NCBI RefSeq assembly: GCF_011751745.2
Contig: NZ_CP061170.1
Coordinates: forward strand, 2,418,001 to 2,482,000
Reading direction: 5' to 3'
Length of the DNA stretch: 64,000 nucleotides
Origin: Paramicrobacterium fandaimingii
GTDB lineage: Bacteria; Actinomycetota; Actinomycetes; Actinomycetales; Microbacteriaceae
Each line of letters opens with the position of its first letter. Position 1 is the first letter of the stretch. Both the position numbers and the translations under genes were made by a program. Positions 33,010 to 41,133 of this stretch are shown here, piece by piece. A model generated the notes under the pieces. The model saw nothing but the letters and a program-made list of their open reading frames with translations, did not search any database and was not told the origin of the DNA.

Positions 33010-34401
33010 CTACTCCTTGTGTGATTCTGCTGCTGTGACGATGGCTTCGGCGACGTCGACCGAGACAAGCGGGTCGAAGACGCTCGGAATGATGTAGCTC
33101 GGGTTGAGTTCCTCCGGTTCGACACGGTCGGCGATCGCCTGGGCGGCTGCGACCAGCATAGGGGCGGTGATGTCCGACACGCCCGCATCGAGAAGGCCCC
33201 GGAACACGCCGGGGAACGCGAGAACATTGTTTATCTGGTTCGGAAAGTCGCTGCGTCCCGTCGCGACGACGGCTGCCGTGCGCGAGGCGACAATCGGGTC
33301 GACCTCGGGCACCGGGTTGGCCATGGCGAACACGATTGCATCGTCGGCCATCGCCGCGATGTCGTCTCCGGTGAGAATGTCGGGGGCGCTGACGCCGATG
33401 AACACGTCGCTTCCGACGACGGCCTCGGCGAGCGTTCCGGCAAAGCCTTCGGGGTTCGTCGCGTCAGCGAGCTGCTGGCGGTGGGGGTCTGCGTAGCGCT
33501 CGCCCGAGTGAATGGCGCCGCGGCTTCCGCACGCGACGATGTTCGTCGCGCCCTGAGCCTGCAGCAGCTGCACGATCGCGTTGCCCGCGGCTCCCACTCC
33601 TGAGACAACGATGCGCACCTCGTCGATCGTCTTGCCCACAACGCGCAGCGCGTTCGTCAGCGCGGCGAGGGTGACGATCGCCGTGCCGTGCTGGTCGTCG
33701 TGGAACACGGGAATGTCGAGCTCCTCGCGCAGCCGCGCTTCGATCTCGAAGCAGCGCGGCGCGGCAATGTCCTCCAGGTTCACTCCCCCGTACACGGGCG
33801 CGATCGCCTTCACGACACGAATGATCTCTTCGGTGTCTTGCGTGTCGAGGCAGACGGGCCAGGCGTCGACGCCGGCGAACTGCTTGAACAGCGCGGCCTT
33901 GCCCTCCATCACGGGCAGCGCGGCGGCGGGCCCGATGTTTCCGAGTCCCAGCACGGCAGAGCCGTCTGTGACGACGGCGATGGTGTTGCGCTTCACGGTG
34001 AGCGCACGAGCATCCTCGGGGTTCTCCGCGATCGCCATGCACACGCGGGCGACGCCGGGCGTGTATGCCCGAGACAGGTCGTCGCGGTTGCGAATCGGCT
34101 CGCGCGGCACGACCTCCAGCTTGCCGCCGAGGTGCATGAGAAACGTGCGGTCGCTCACCTTGCGCACGCGCACGCCGTCAAGCGCGTCGAGCGAGGCCGA
34201 GACGTCGTCGGCGTGATCGGTTCCCGAGGTGTTGCAAGTGAGGTCGACAACCATGCCTGAATGGTGCGATTCCACAACGTCAAGGCCCGTGACGACGGCC
34301 CCCACCCGCGCTGCAGCTGACGCGAGTTCGCTTGTGGCCGTGAAGTTCGCTGGCGCTTCAAGGCGCAGCGTTATCGAATTTCCGGGACCGGGGTTCGCCA
34401 T
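33010..34401 (-). CDS. NAD(P)-dependent malic enzyme with N-terminal ACT-like domain
   Basis: A 463-residue malic enzyme of the short bacterial type. Residues about 1-90 look like an ACT-type regulatory domain. The catalytic part shows 'DLSRAYTPGVARVCMAIAEN' (catalytic Tyr), 'RNTIAVVTDGSAVLGLGNIG', 'PVCLDTQDTEEII', 'PVFHDDQHGTAIVTLAALTN' (metal and Lys region) and 'VVSGVGAAGNAIVQLL' (dinucleotide loop). It decarboxylates malate to pyruvate, so it completes the route glyoxylate-malate-pyruvate with the next gene. AGGAGG precedes the ATG. It is the first gene of the operon and is read from the promoter at 34463-34491. Confidence 0.95.
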   Translation of the reverse strand: MANPGPGNSITLRLEAPANFTATSELASAAARVGAVVTGLDVVESHHSGMVVDLTCNTSGTDHADDVSASLDALDGVRVRKVSDRTFLMHLGGKLEVVPREPIRNRDDLSRAYTPGVARVCMAIAENPEDARALTVKRNTIAVVTDGSAVLGLGNIGPAAALPVMEGKAALFKQFAGVDAWPVCLDTQDTEEIIRVVKAIAPVYGGVNLEDIAAPRCFEIEARLREELDIPVFHDDQHGTAIVTLAALTNALRVVGKTIDEVRIVVSGVGAAGNAIVQLLQAQGATNIVACGSRGAIHSGERYADPHRQQLADATNPEGFAGTLAEAVVGSDVFIGVSAPDILTGDDIAAMADDAIVFAMANPVPEVDPIVASRTAAVVATGRSDFPNQINNVLAFPGVFRGLLDAGVSDITAPMLVAAAQAIADRVEPEELNPSYIIPSVFDPLVSVDVAEAIVTAAESHKE

Positions 34402-34455
34402 GGGTTTCCTCCTCAGTGAGGTCTGACCCTCGCGGGCCCTCTCGACTCTTTTCGT

Positions 34456-34491
34456 ATTATGGATAATAATATTTGCCAGATGGAATCACAA
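34456..34491 (-). promoter_or_regulatory. Promoter of the malic enzyme operon with dyad over the -10
   Basis: On the minus strand TTGTGA (34491-34486) and TATTAT (34468-34463) are 17 bases apart, a good sigma-70-type promoter. The palindrome ATTATGGATAAT (34456-34467) covers the -10 hexamer. Another dyad, GAATG-AAA-CATTC, lies at about 34583-34595 before the divergent IclR gene. Both are candidate sites for that IclR protein. Confidence 0.7.
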
Positions 34492-34611
34492 GTCCACACG
34501 CCCAGATCAGCGACCGGATGCTGTCGCAGACTGCAACACTCCGGCCCGCCCATTGCGCCAGCCCCACATTTCTCGCATGATGGAATGAAACATTCACGAA
34601 AGAGGTGACCG

Positions 34612-35376
34612 ATGCCGGTCAAGCAAGCGAAACCATCCGGAGGCGTGCAGTCCGTTGAGCGCGTGTTCGAACTTCTCGAACTCATCACCGACGCCGGCGG
34701 AGAGGTGACGCTCAGCGAACTGTCGTCATCAACCGACCTGCCGCTCCCCACGATCCACCGCCTGCTTCGAACCCTGGTCTCGCTTGGCTACGCGCGCCAG
34801 CTGCCCAACCGCCGCTACGCGCTCGGGCCTCGCCTCATCCGCCTCGGCGAAGGCGCAAACAAGCAGCTCGGTGCCCTCGCGCGCCCGCAGCTCACCTCGC
34901 TCGTCGCCGATCTCGGCGAGAGCGCAAACATGGCGGTTCTCGACGGCGACATGGTCGTCTACATCGCGCAGGTGCAGTCGAAGCACTCCATGCGCATGTT
35001 CACCGAGGTCGGCCGTCGCGTCCACACCCACGACTCCGGTGTCGGCAAGGCAATGCTCGCTTACCTGCCTGAAGAACGCGTTCGCGGCATCGTCGAGCGC
35101 GCCGGCATGCCGACGCCAACGGAGAAGAGCATCGGCACCGTCGACGAGCTTCTCGCCGACCTCGCGCTCATCCGCGAGCGCGGCTATTCAATCGACGATG
35201 GCGAGCAGGAGCTCGGCGTGCGCTGCTACGCCATGGCGGTTCCGGATGCTCCGACCCCGACGGCCATCTCGGTGTCTGGCCCCAACAGCCGTGTCGACGA
35301 CGAGTTCGCCGCCCGGGCCATCCCGTTGCTCACCGAAGCAGCCCAGACGATCTCCGACGACCTCACGCTCGCGTGA
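34612..35376 (+). CDS. IclR family regulator, AllR-like
   Basis: A 254-residue IclR protein. The DNA-binding domain reads '[20 protein letters not shown]' near residues 30-49, and the effector domain contains '[20 protein letters not shown]' and '[14 protein letters not shown]', typical of allantoin or glyoxylate-responsive members such as AllR. AGAGGTG precedes the ATG. It is divergent from the malic enzyme/malate synthase/ureidoglycine operon and overlaps the next gene by four bases, so it is the likely local repressor of glyoxylate use, with glyoxylate or allantoin as possible effector. Confidence 0.9.
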   Translation: MPVKQAKPSGGVQSVERVFELLELITDAGGEVTLSELSSSTDLPLPTIHRLLRTLVSLGYARQLPNRRYALGPRLIRLGEGANKQLGALARPQLTSLVADLGESANMAVLDGDMVVYIAQVQSKHSMRMFTEVGRRVHTHDSGVGKAMLAYLPEERVRGIVERAGMPTPTEKSIGTVDELLADLALIRERGYSIDDGEQELGVRCYAMAVPDAPTPTAISVSGPNSRVDDEFAARAIPLLTEAAQTISDDLTLA

Positions 35377-36116
35377 GCAGCGTCGCCGTCGTCACCGGCG
35401 CGGGCTCCGGCATCGGGCGGGCGAGCGCTCAGGCGCTTCTCGCCGCCGGGTTCCGGGTCGCTCTCGCGGGGCGACGCGAAGCCGCTCTCGGTGAGACGGC
35501 GGCAGGCAACACCGACGCACTGGTCGTTCCGACGGACGTCACCGACCCGTCCAAGGTCGACGCACTGTTCGCCGACGTCACCGCGGAATGGGGCCGCGTC
35601 GACGTGCTGTTCAACAACGCCGGCGTCTTCCCCAAGGCTGCCGCCGTTGACGAGCTTGATCTCGACGAGTGGAACCAGGCGCTTGCCGTCAATCTCACCG
35701 CCGTCATGCTGTGCAGCGCCGCTGCGGTGCGCACGATGAAGGCGCAGGCCCCGCAGGGAGGCCGCATCATCAACAACGGCTCCATCTCGGCGCACGCACC
35801 GCGCCCGCTCTCCCCCGCCTACACGGCGACAAAGCACGCCGTCACGGGGCTGACGAAGTCGATCGATCTCGACGGGCGCCCGTTCGGCATCACGTGCGGT
35901 CAGATCGACATCGGCAACGCCGCTACCAACCTCACGCAGTCGATCGGCCTCACAGAGGGTGCGCTGCAAGCCGACGGCTCCCGCCTGGTCGAGCCGAGCT
36001 TCTCGGTTCAGGATGCCGCGAGGGCAGTCGTGCTCATGGCGCAGCTGCCGCCCGAGGCATCCATCAACTCCCTCACGATCACGGCGTCGGGAATGCCCTA
36101 CGTCGGTCGCGGCTGA
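35373..36116 (+). CDS. Short-chain dehydrogenase/reductase
   Basis: A 247-residue SDR with TGAGSGIG glycine motif, '[13 protein letters not shown]', the catalytic Ser region '[11 protein letters not shown]' and YTATK. The C-terminus '[17 protein letters not shown]' is of the type seen in SDRs linked with purine or hydroxy-acid clusters. The GTG start overlaps the IclR stop (GTGA), so the two are translated together. A reduction of tartronate semialdehyde or glyoxylate would fit the context but is not shown. A degraded copy of its 3' end lies at 37018-37095. Confidence 0.88.
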   Translation: MSSVAVVTGAGSGIGRASAQALLAAGFRVALAGRREAALGETAAGNTDALVVPTDVTDPSKVDALFADVTAEWGRVDVLFNNAGVFPKAAAVDELDLDEWNQALAVNLTAVMLCSAAAVRTMKAQAPQGGRIINNGSISAHAPRPLSPAYTATKHAVTGLTKSIDLDGRPFGITCGQIDIGNAATNLTQSIGLTEGALQADGSRLVEPSFSVQDAARAVVLMAQLPPEASINSLTITASGMPYVGRG

Positions 36117-36139
36117 GCAGCTCCGCAGGCAGCAGCCCG

Positions 36140-36652
36140 TCACGCAAGGATGTTGTCTCGTGCGCTCACGCTCCGACCTGAACGCTCATGCGCCAGATCT
36201 CCGTTGAGCATATCGACGACGTCCGCGGGCAACGGCCGCTCTTCGTCGTCAACGGCGAGCAGGTGACTCGCAGCCCATTCGTAAACCTCAACCCAACGCC
36301 AGATCTGCGAGTCGCCAACGTCGCTGAAGTGCGGCGGGAATCCACCGCGCCGACGACCTCGTGCCCACAAGCGCACAGTCTCGCGATTGACGTCGAGACG
36401 CAGAGCAATCTCACTCACGTTGACGAGGTCAGGGTCGATTCGGAGAATATGCACGCCGATCGTGTTCATATCCGCAGCGAGATGGTGAAATGCATCGATT
36501 GGACTTTCACTGTTGATGCTCGCATCAACCGTCATGACATGGGACGTCGACCCCACAACAGCAGCGTAGCCCAATCCATCCAGGTGGGCGCTCTGCTCGG
36601 CGCTGCCTAAATCGAAGCCCTCGATGACTGCGGTGATCATGAACGTGTTCAT
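36140..36652 (-). CDS. Helix-turn-helix protein of a small two-gene pair
   Basis: A 170-residue protein starting MNTFMITAVIEGFDLGSA. The first 90 residues form an alpha/beta domain that looks like an ACT-type or sensor fold ('VVGSTSHVMTVDASINS'). Residues about 85-110 are a helix-turn-helix ('VNVSEIALRLDVNRETVRLW'), followed by 'FPPHFSDVGDSQIWRWVEVY' as in excisionase-like MerR relatives. GGGGTGGAGG precedes the ATG. It follows the small gene at 36729-36938, and a dyad lies between them. From memory such pairs recur in actinobacteria without assigned function; an antitoxin or repressor role is plausible. Confidence 0.7.
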   Translation of the reverse strand: MNTFMITAVIEGFDLGSAEQSAHLDGLGYAAVVGSTSHVMTVDASINSESPIDAFHHLAADMNTIGVHILRIDPDLVNVSEIALRLDVNRETVRLWARGRRRGGFPPHFSDVGDSQIWRWVEVYEWAASHLLAVDDEERPLPADVVDMLNGDLAHERSGRSVSARDNILA

Positions 36653-36670
36653 AACGCCTCCACCCCTATG

Positions 36671-36684
36671 TTGGCATACGCCAA
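36671..36684. promoter_or_regulatory. Dyad between the two small genes
   Basis: TTGGC-ATAC-GCCAA (36671-36684) is a perfect 5-bp inverted repeat with a second CCAA immediately after. It is 19-32 bases before the helix-turn-helix gene and after the stop of the small gene, a good place for autoregulation. Confidence 0.45.
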
Positions 36685-36728
36685 CCAATTTGTCACCAAT
36701 GGAACCTATCGGGAGCGCGCCCGTGGCG

Positions 36729-36938
36729 TCAGCGACGGGCCATTTGCCACAACTTCTTTGCTGTATTCTCACCTGTGCTGGCGACGCTGATTCGGCAACC
36801 ATCGCTCGAGTGCTCAGTGCACATCAAGATCCCAGCGGGGTGCGCACGCGGACCTGATTCCAGGTAGGTCCATCCGAACTCTTTCTTCAGCGCAGCGACG
36901 CACTTTCGCGCGTCTCCATCCTTCGGCAAACCACCCAC
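36729..36938 (-). CDS. Small HicA-like protein of the two-gene pair (toxin candidate)
   Basis: A 69-residue protein starting at GTG 36938, with GAGG about nine bases upstream. The pattern 'CVAALKKEFGWTYLESG', then 'HPAGILMCTEHSSDGCRISV' and 'ASTGENTAKKLWQMARR', resembles small HicA-like double-stranded-RNA-binding-fold proteins: a helix, a Trp-bearing strand, a His followed by a strand, Cys-containing segment, and a final basic helix. It is encoded just before a helix-turn-helix protein on the same strand, the usual order of toxin and antitoxin in HicAB-like systems. The similarity is by eye; the assignment is tentative. Confidence 0.5.
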   Translation of the reverse strand: MGGLPKDGDARKCVAALKKEFGWTYLESGPRAHPAGILMCTEHSSDGCRISVASTGENTAKKLWQMARR

Positions 36939-37017
36939 AATCGCACGGCCTCATTTCTGTTGATCCAGAAAGGCTACAAGCGAGGTGAAAGCGCGAGACA
37001 GTTATCCACAAGCTGCG

Positions 37018-37095
37018 CGGCGATGCACCCCGAAAGCGCCACCCACGTCCTCGCGATCACGGCGTCGGGCATGCCTACGAGGGTTGCGGCTGAGC
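37018..37095 (+). pseudogene. Degraded duplicate of the SDR gene 3' end
   Basis: Bases 37050-37095 repeat 36072-36117 (the last codons and stop of the SDR gene) with a few substitutions and one deleted C. Translation gives 'AMHPESATHVLAITASGMP', matching '[20 protein letters not shown]' of the intact gene. The similarity extends about ten codons beyond the nearly identical 46-base core, so this is the tail of a paralogous or duplicated SDR gene whose body has been lost. Confidence 0.7.
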
Positions 37096-37614
37096 TGAAA
37101 GCCTTCCTCCGCAAAGCGCTCTCCAGATCAAGGAACGAGGCGAGAAATTTTGCGCTCGTAGAGCACGTATGCGGCGGGAAGGTCGCGTCGCGAAGACTCG
37201 TCGTGACACGGCTTCATCGACGCCGGAGTCATCGATCACGTCTGCTCCGCCAAACTTCGCAGGATAGAAACTCGAGATCATATCTTCGCTCGAGTACGTC
37301 ACCGTCTGCAGGTGCTCTTGGACGACGTCCCGGAACACACGCTGCTTGTCACGAACGACTGCCAAAGAAGACCGCGAATGAGGGGCTGAGTCGGGATTGT
37401 CAAGATACTCGTAGAGCAGCTCGACGCCGCCCGTCTTCAGGCGACCGCTCAGCAATGCGTCTTGCGTTCCAATCTCCTTCTTCAGCGCCAAAACCGCAGG
37501 ACGAATACGTTGCATGGAGAGACCGGCATCACGGAGGGTCTTGACGACGTACGCCTCCGCTAGCCCCGCGAATGGAACGACCAGCGATTTGAACGGTTCG
37601 GCGAGGGTGATCAA
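37075..37614 (-). pseudogene. Remnant of a DUF433 family protein
   Basis: Translation from TTG 37614 gives 'SLVVPFAGLAEAYVVKTLRD', 'AGLSMQRIRPAVLALKKEIG', 'VFRDVVQEHLQTVTYSSEDM' and 'YPAKFGGADVI', the middle of DUF433 proteins, which are often antitoxin-like partners of PIN-domain proteins. The N-terminal helix-turn-helix is missing, as the frame runs into the permease gene, and after about base 37234 the sequence no longer resembles the family's conserved C-terminal segment (V-x-V-D-P-R pattern). It is therefore a decayed fragment. Together with the SDR remnant it marks the breakpoint between the two purine gene blocks. Confidence 0.65.
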
Positions 37615-37642
37615 ACGTGATTCTCGTCTCTGGCTGAGTCGG

Positions 37643-39190
37643 CTACGACGACGGCTTCGGCTGAGGCCCCGGCGGGTCTGCGGCGTCGGTGCCGGGCAGC
37701 TCGATCTCGCCGCCGTCCGGGTCGACGAGCACGACCGGGTTGTCGTCGGCATCCACGATCTTTCCGTCGATGCAGCGGTCGCCTTCTTGCAGGCACTCGA
37801 TCACCTGAATCGGAATCTGCCGTGTCGGAGCCGCGCCGAACACCGACGGGTTCGTGGAGTTGCCAACGGTGATCACGTTGAACAGCAGGTTCAGCAGCAG
37901 CGCCATGACGGCGGCCGAGCTGATGCCCGAGTCGAAGATCACCTGGAACCACGCGGGGAAGTTGCTGTAGATGTCGTGGTTCACAACGGGAAGCACACCG
38001 AACGTGATCGCCGTCGCAACGATGATCAGGTTCATGTTGTCCTTGTAGCTCACCTTCGACAGCGTGCGGATGCCGCTGGCGGTGACCGTGCCGAACAGCA
38101 CGATTCCCGCACCACCGAGCACCGGCATCGGAATCGCGGCGACAAGCCGCCCGAGCACGGGCAGCAGACCGAGCAGCACCATGATCACGCCGCCCGCGGC
38201 GACAGCCCAGCGGCTCTTGATCTTGGTGACGGCGACCAGACCGACGTTCTGCGCGAACGCGCTCTGGGTGAACGAGTTGAATACGGGTGAGACGGCGCTC
38301 GAGAGCATGTCGGCACGCAGGCCGGCGGCGATGCGTTTGGAGTCCACCTTCGATCCAGTGATCTCGGCAACGGCGATCAGGTCGGCCGTCGTCTCAGTCA
38401 TGATCACGAGAATCACGATGAACATCGAGAAGATCGCTGCCGGCTCGAACACCGGAAGACCGAAGTGGAATGGGTTGGGGAAGGCGATCATGGCGCCCTC
38501 GAAGACTCCGTCAAACGAGACCTTGCCCATGAGCGCACCGACTCCCGTGCCGAGCACGAGGGCGATCAGAATCGAGAGGCGCGAGATCGTGGCGTTGCCC
38601 ACCTTGCTCAGCAGCATGATGATCGCGAGGGTGATGCCCGCGAGTGCCACGTTGCTCGGGTCGGCAAAATCGGGAGCGTCGGGGTTATTGCCCACAATCC
38701 AGCCTGCCGCAACGGGCACAAGCGTGAGCCCGATCGTCGTGATGATGATTCCGGTCACGAGCGGTGGAAAGAACCGCACGATCTGCGCGAAGAACGGCGC
38801 GATCACCAGGCCGATGATCGACGCCACGAGCACGGCGCCGAAAACCGCTTGAATTCCGCTGCCCTGGTTGAGGATCGACAGCATTGTGGCGACGGCGGCG
38901 AACGAGACGCCCTGCACCAGTGGAAGCTTCGATCCGAAGAACGGAATGCCCACGGTCTGAAGCACCGTGGCGAGTCCGCCGATGAAGAGGCAGGATGCCA
39001 GCAGCACGGCGATCTCGCCGCCGGTCATTCCGGCGGCGCCTCCAATGATGATGGGAACGGCGATGATTCCGCCGTACATGGTGAGAACGTGCTGCAGGCC
39101 GTAGGCGAACGCCGTTCCAACCGGCATCCGCTCGTCTTCGGGGCGAGCCTGCGCGCTCTGGCGCTGACGTTTTTGGGCAGCCTTCGACAT
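37643..39190 (-). CDS. Xanthine/urate permease, NCS2 family
   Basis: A 515-residue nucleobase-cation symporter-2 protein with about 14 membrane segments. Family landmarks are 'FAYGLQHVLTMYGGIIAVPI', 'PLVQGVSFAAVATMLSI', 'VTGIIITTIGLTLVPVAAGW', 'IVILVIMTETTADLIAVAEI' (the E-T motif of the substrate site), 'NSFTQSAFAQNVGLVAVTKI' and 'MPVLGGAGIVLFGTV'. The Q-N-x-G-like motif reads AQNVGLVAVT, typical for xanthine or urate transporters. A long acidic Pro-rich C-terminal tail ends 'PGPQPKPSS'. AAGGAGG precedes the ATG. It lies directly downstream of the uricase operon and is read from its own promoter region, which contains 16-bp direct repeats. Confidence 0.93.
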   Translation of the reverse strand: MSKAAQKRQRQSAQARPEDERMPVGTAFAYGLQHVLTMYGGIIAVPIIIGGAAGMTGGEIAVLLASCLFIGGLATVLQTVGIPFFGSKLPLVQGVSFAAVATMLSILNQGSGIQAVFGAVLVASIIGLVIAPFFAQIVRFFPPLVTGIIITTIGLTLVPVAAGWIVGNNPDAPDFADPSNVALAGITLAIIMLLSKVGNATISRLSILIALVLGTGVGALMGKVSFDGVFEGAMIAFPNPFHFGLPVFEPAAIFSMFIVILVIMTETTADLIAVAEITGSKVDSKRIAAGLRADMLSSAVSPVFNSFTQSAFAQNVGLVAVTKIKSRWAVAAGGVIMVLLGLLPVLGRLVAAIPMPVLGGAGIVLFGTVTASGIRTLSKVSYKDNMNLIIVATAITFGVLPVVNHDIYSNFPAWFQVIFDSGISSAAVMALLLNLLFNVITVGNSTNPSVFGAAPTRQIPIQVIECLQEGDRCIDGKIVDADDNPVVLVDPDGGEIELPGTDAADPPGPQPKPSS

Positions 39191-39220
39191 CGGGACCTCC
39201 TTGTCCAGAAAATCAGGTCA

Positions 39221-39257
39221 GGTGAAAAGTGGTGAGCTATCGGTGAAAAGCGGTGAG
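39221..39257. promoter_or_regulatory. Two 16-bp direct repeats before the permease gene
   Basis: GGTGAAAAGTGGTGAG at 39221-39236 and GGTGAAAAGCGGTGAG at 39242-39257 differ by one base and are 21 bases apart, two turns of the helix. They lie 31-67 bases before the permease start, so they would place two regulator molecules on one face of the promoter. Confidence 0.65.
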
Positions 39258-39265
39258 TGAAGGAA

Positions 39266-39292
39266 GGCCCCGAAGCTCAGCGCTCCGGGGCC
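39266..39292 (-). terminator. Hairpin after the uricase gene
   Basis: Arms GGCCCCG (39266-39272) and CGGGGCC (39286-39292), extended by AGC/GCT, form a GC-rich stem seven bases after the uricase stop. On the minus strand it is followed by TTCCTTCA, so it is an imperfect intrinsic terminator. Confidence 0.55.
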
Positions 39293-39298
39293 CGTGTG

Positions 39299-40192
39299 TC
39301 AGCAGAAGCCGGCGATGCCGTCCCAGGCCTTCTCGTCGAGCTGGGCGCCCTCGCGGTGCACCGTGGCTTCGATGAGCCCGTAGGGGCGGTCAGCCGCGAA
39401 GAACACCTCGTTGGGGTTCTCGAGGCCGAAGGGCGAGAGATCGACGACGAAGTGGTGCTTGTTTGGCATCGAGAACTTCAGTTCGTCGATCTCGGGGTGT
39501 GCGTTCAGCACCTTCTCCCCCATCTGGAACAGCGTCTGCTGCAGCGCCGTCGAGTGCTTCTCGGCGAAGCCCTCCAGCAGCAGCGCCTTGACGCTTGCGT
39601 ATGTGGCGTTCCAGTCGACGTCCGTCGTGTTGAAGCGCCAGCGGGCGGCAACGTCAGTGGCGAGAATGCGGTCTGTCGCCTCGGGCAGCGTCGTGTACTT
39701 ATCTTTCTCGTACCCGACGAATTCGCTCCCCGTCGACTTCAGCACGGTGAGGCTGTGCAGCCCGCCGATGACGGTGCGCCTGTCGCCGTCACCGACGACA
39801 ACGGCCGTGCGGGTCTCTGTGCCGTTGCGCACGAACGAGTGATCGTGTTCCTCGCCGTCGACGAGAATACGGTCCCACGTGTACTGCTCGGCTTCCCAGC
39901 GGCCGCCGTCGACCCAGTCCCAGCCGCTCGTGAAGTGATCGGCCAGCCCGAGCAGAAAGTCCTCGGGCGACGCGATTCCCTTCTTGGCGAAGGCGAATAC
40001 CGTGTTCTTCTGGGTGTCGGTCGGCAGGCAGTGCGCGTTGTCGCCGGTCACGTGCACTTCTTCGAAGTTTCCACGCAATTGGCTTGTCACGTTCAGATCG
40101 GCGATCTCATGGCGGTCGGTCTCGCGTTTGACGCGCACCACCCGCACCTCGGCCTTGCCGTACTGGTTCTTGCCGAGAATGACGTTGCTCAT
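39299..40192 (-). CDS. Urate oxidase (uricase, cofactor-independent)
   Basis: A 297-residue uricase, oxidising urate with O2 to 5-hydroxyisourate and H2O2. It starts MSNVILGKNQYGKAEVRVVR with the catalytic Lys in GKNQYGK, the catalytic Thr in 'CLPTDTQKNTVFAFA', 'TAVVVGDGDRRTVIGGLHSL', 'LKSTGSEFVGYEKDKYTTLP' and 'FSMPNKHHFVVDLSPFGLEN' (His of the triad). ATG 40192 is used: GAGGGAG lies in the end of the upstream gene and one base separates the genes. No peroxisomal-type targeting is relevant. It forms an operon with HIU hydrolase and OHCU decarboxylase, giving the complete path from urate to S-allantoin. Confidence 0.96.
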   Translation of the reverse strand: MSNVILGKNQYGKAEVRVVRVKRETDRHEIADLNVTSQLRGNFEEVHVTGDNAHCLPTDTQKNTVFAFAKKGIASPEDFLLGLADHFTSGWDWVDGGRWEAEQYTWDRILVDGEEHDHSFVRNGTETRTAVVVGDGDRRTVIGGLHSLTVLKSTGSEFVGYEKDKYTTLPEATDRILATDVAARWRFNTTDVDWNATYASVKALLLEGFAEKHSTALQQTLFQMGEKVLNAHPEIDELKFSMPNKHHFVVDLSPFGLENPNEVFFAADRPYGLIEATVHREGAQLDEKAWDGIAGFC

Positions 40193-40193
40193 G

Positions 40194-40535
40194 TCAGCTC
40201 CCTCGATATGTTGAATAGGCGAACGGACTGAGCAGAAGCGGCACGTGGTAGTGCGCCTGCTCACTGTCGACGGCGAACGTCAACGAGACCTCCGGAAAGA
40301 AGGTGTCCTGGGAGATGCCGGCGAAGTAGGCACCCGTGTCGAACCGAAGCCGGTAGGTACCGGAGTCGAGTCGCTCGGGGCCAAGGTCTTTCACCCGCCC
40401 GTCAGCATCGGTGAAGCCCGTGGCTACCTGGCTCCAGGCCTCGGCGTTCTGGGCTTCAAGAACGACAGAGACCCCAACGGCCGGCGAACCGGTCATCGTG
40501 TCCAGAATATGGGTGGTCACGTGCGAGACGCTCAT
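40194..40535 (-). CDS. uraH: 5-Hydroxyisourate hydrolase (transthyretin-related)
   Basis: A 113-residue transthyretin-like protein. The N-terminal 'VTTHILDTMTGSPAVGVSVV' holds the active-site His, 'GRVKDLGPERLDSGTYRLRF' the Arg, 'HYHVPLLLSPFAYSTYRGS' the second His and the diagnostic C-terminal YRGS. It hydrolyses 5-hydroxyisourate to OHCU. Its ATG overlaps the OHCU decarboxylase stop by four bases, and its stop is one base from the uricase ATG. Confidence 0.96.
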   Translation of the reverse strand: MSVSHVTTHILDTMTGSPAVGVSVVLEAQNAEAWSQVATGFTDADGRVKDLGPERLDSGTYRLRFDTGAYFAGISQDTFFPEVSLTFAVDSEQAHYHVPLLLSPFAYSTYRGS

Positions 40536-41026
40536 GCGCTCACTACTCCTTCTAATCGAAGCGCCGCGATCTCTCGCAGCTGATGATCGACGATCGCCTG
40601 TTCCTCTTCGGCAGTATGGCCGAGTCGGGCCTGCAGCGCAGCGAGAATCTCCTCGGAGCTGCGTCCGGCGGCGCGAATCAGAAAGACGCGGTCGAATTTC
40701 GCTTCGTACGCTGTGTTGCCCGCGGCGAGGGCCTCCGCCGTTGACGGCGAGGTGTCGAGTCCTGCCTGCTCAGAACGAGAGAGGGATGCTTCGGTTCCCT
40801 CGCCCGGGGAACGCTCGCCGATTCTCGGGTGATGCGAGAGTGCGCGTTCGAGCTCCGCCTCGGTGAACGGCGCCGCTGCTTCCGCGGCGAACGCGAGGAG
40901 CTCCTGGCGGCTGGCGAACGGCCTCGACGACACGATCGCGTCGCCCCACCGCTCGACGTCGAGGCAGGGCCGCACGGCGGCCAGGGCCTCCTCGTCGGGG
41001 AGTTGGTTGAACTGCTCGAGTTGCAT
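40532..41026 (-). CDS. uraD: OHCU decarboxylase
   Basis: A 164-residue protein of the 2-oxo-4-hydroxy-4-carboxy-5-ureidoimidazoline decarboxylase family: 'ALSHHPRIGERSPG' holds the catalytic His and the Glu, 'SRSEQAGLDTSPSTAEALAA' and 'YEAKFDRVFLIRAAGRSSEE' complete the family pattern, and 'HTAEEEQAIVDHQLREIAAL' ends it. It forms S-allantoin stereospecifically. AGAGGATCACCG precedes the ATG. It is the first gene of the urate operon; a palindrome GAAATATCTATTTC lies 33 bases upstream. Confidence 0.95.
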   Translation of the reverse strand: MQLEQFNQLPDEEALAAVRPCLDVERWGDAIVSSRPFASRQELLAFAAEAAAPFTEAELERALSHHPRIGERSPGEGTEASLSRSEQAGLDTSPSTAEALAAGNTAYEAKFDRVFLIRAAGRSSEEILAALQARLGHTAEEEQAIVDHQLREIAALRLEGVVSA

Positions 41027-41058
41027 CGGTGATCCTCTAGCTGTTATTTCCGTACTTT

Positions 41059-41072
41059 GAAATATCTATTTC
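41059..41072. promoter_or_regulatory. Palindrome in the urate operon promoter region
   Basis: GAAATA-TC-TATTTC (41059-41072) is a perfect 6-bp inverted repeat with two central bases, AT-rich in a GC-rich background, 33-46 bases before the OHCU decarboxylase ATG. A weaker GC-rich hairpin, CCCCGACCGTG (41097-41107) with CACGGCCGGGG (41114-41124), lies next to it and may end the peroxiredoxin message. Confidence 0.5.
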
Positions 41073-41133
41073 ATTTTCATGTATTCAAGCCCGAAGCCCC
41101 GACCGTGTCAAGGCACGGCCGGGGTGTCGTTCG

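Noticed and set aside
31905..33038. 377-codon frame on the plus strand
   Set aside because: Antisense to malate synthase, no ribosome site and Arg/Gly/Val/His-rich composition.
36960..37544. 194-codon plus-strand frame in the scar region
   Set aside because: It joins an SDR remnant to antisense of the DUF433 remnant; no coherent protein and no ribosome site.
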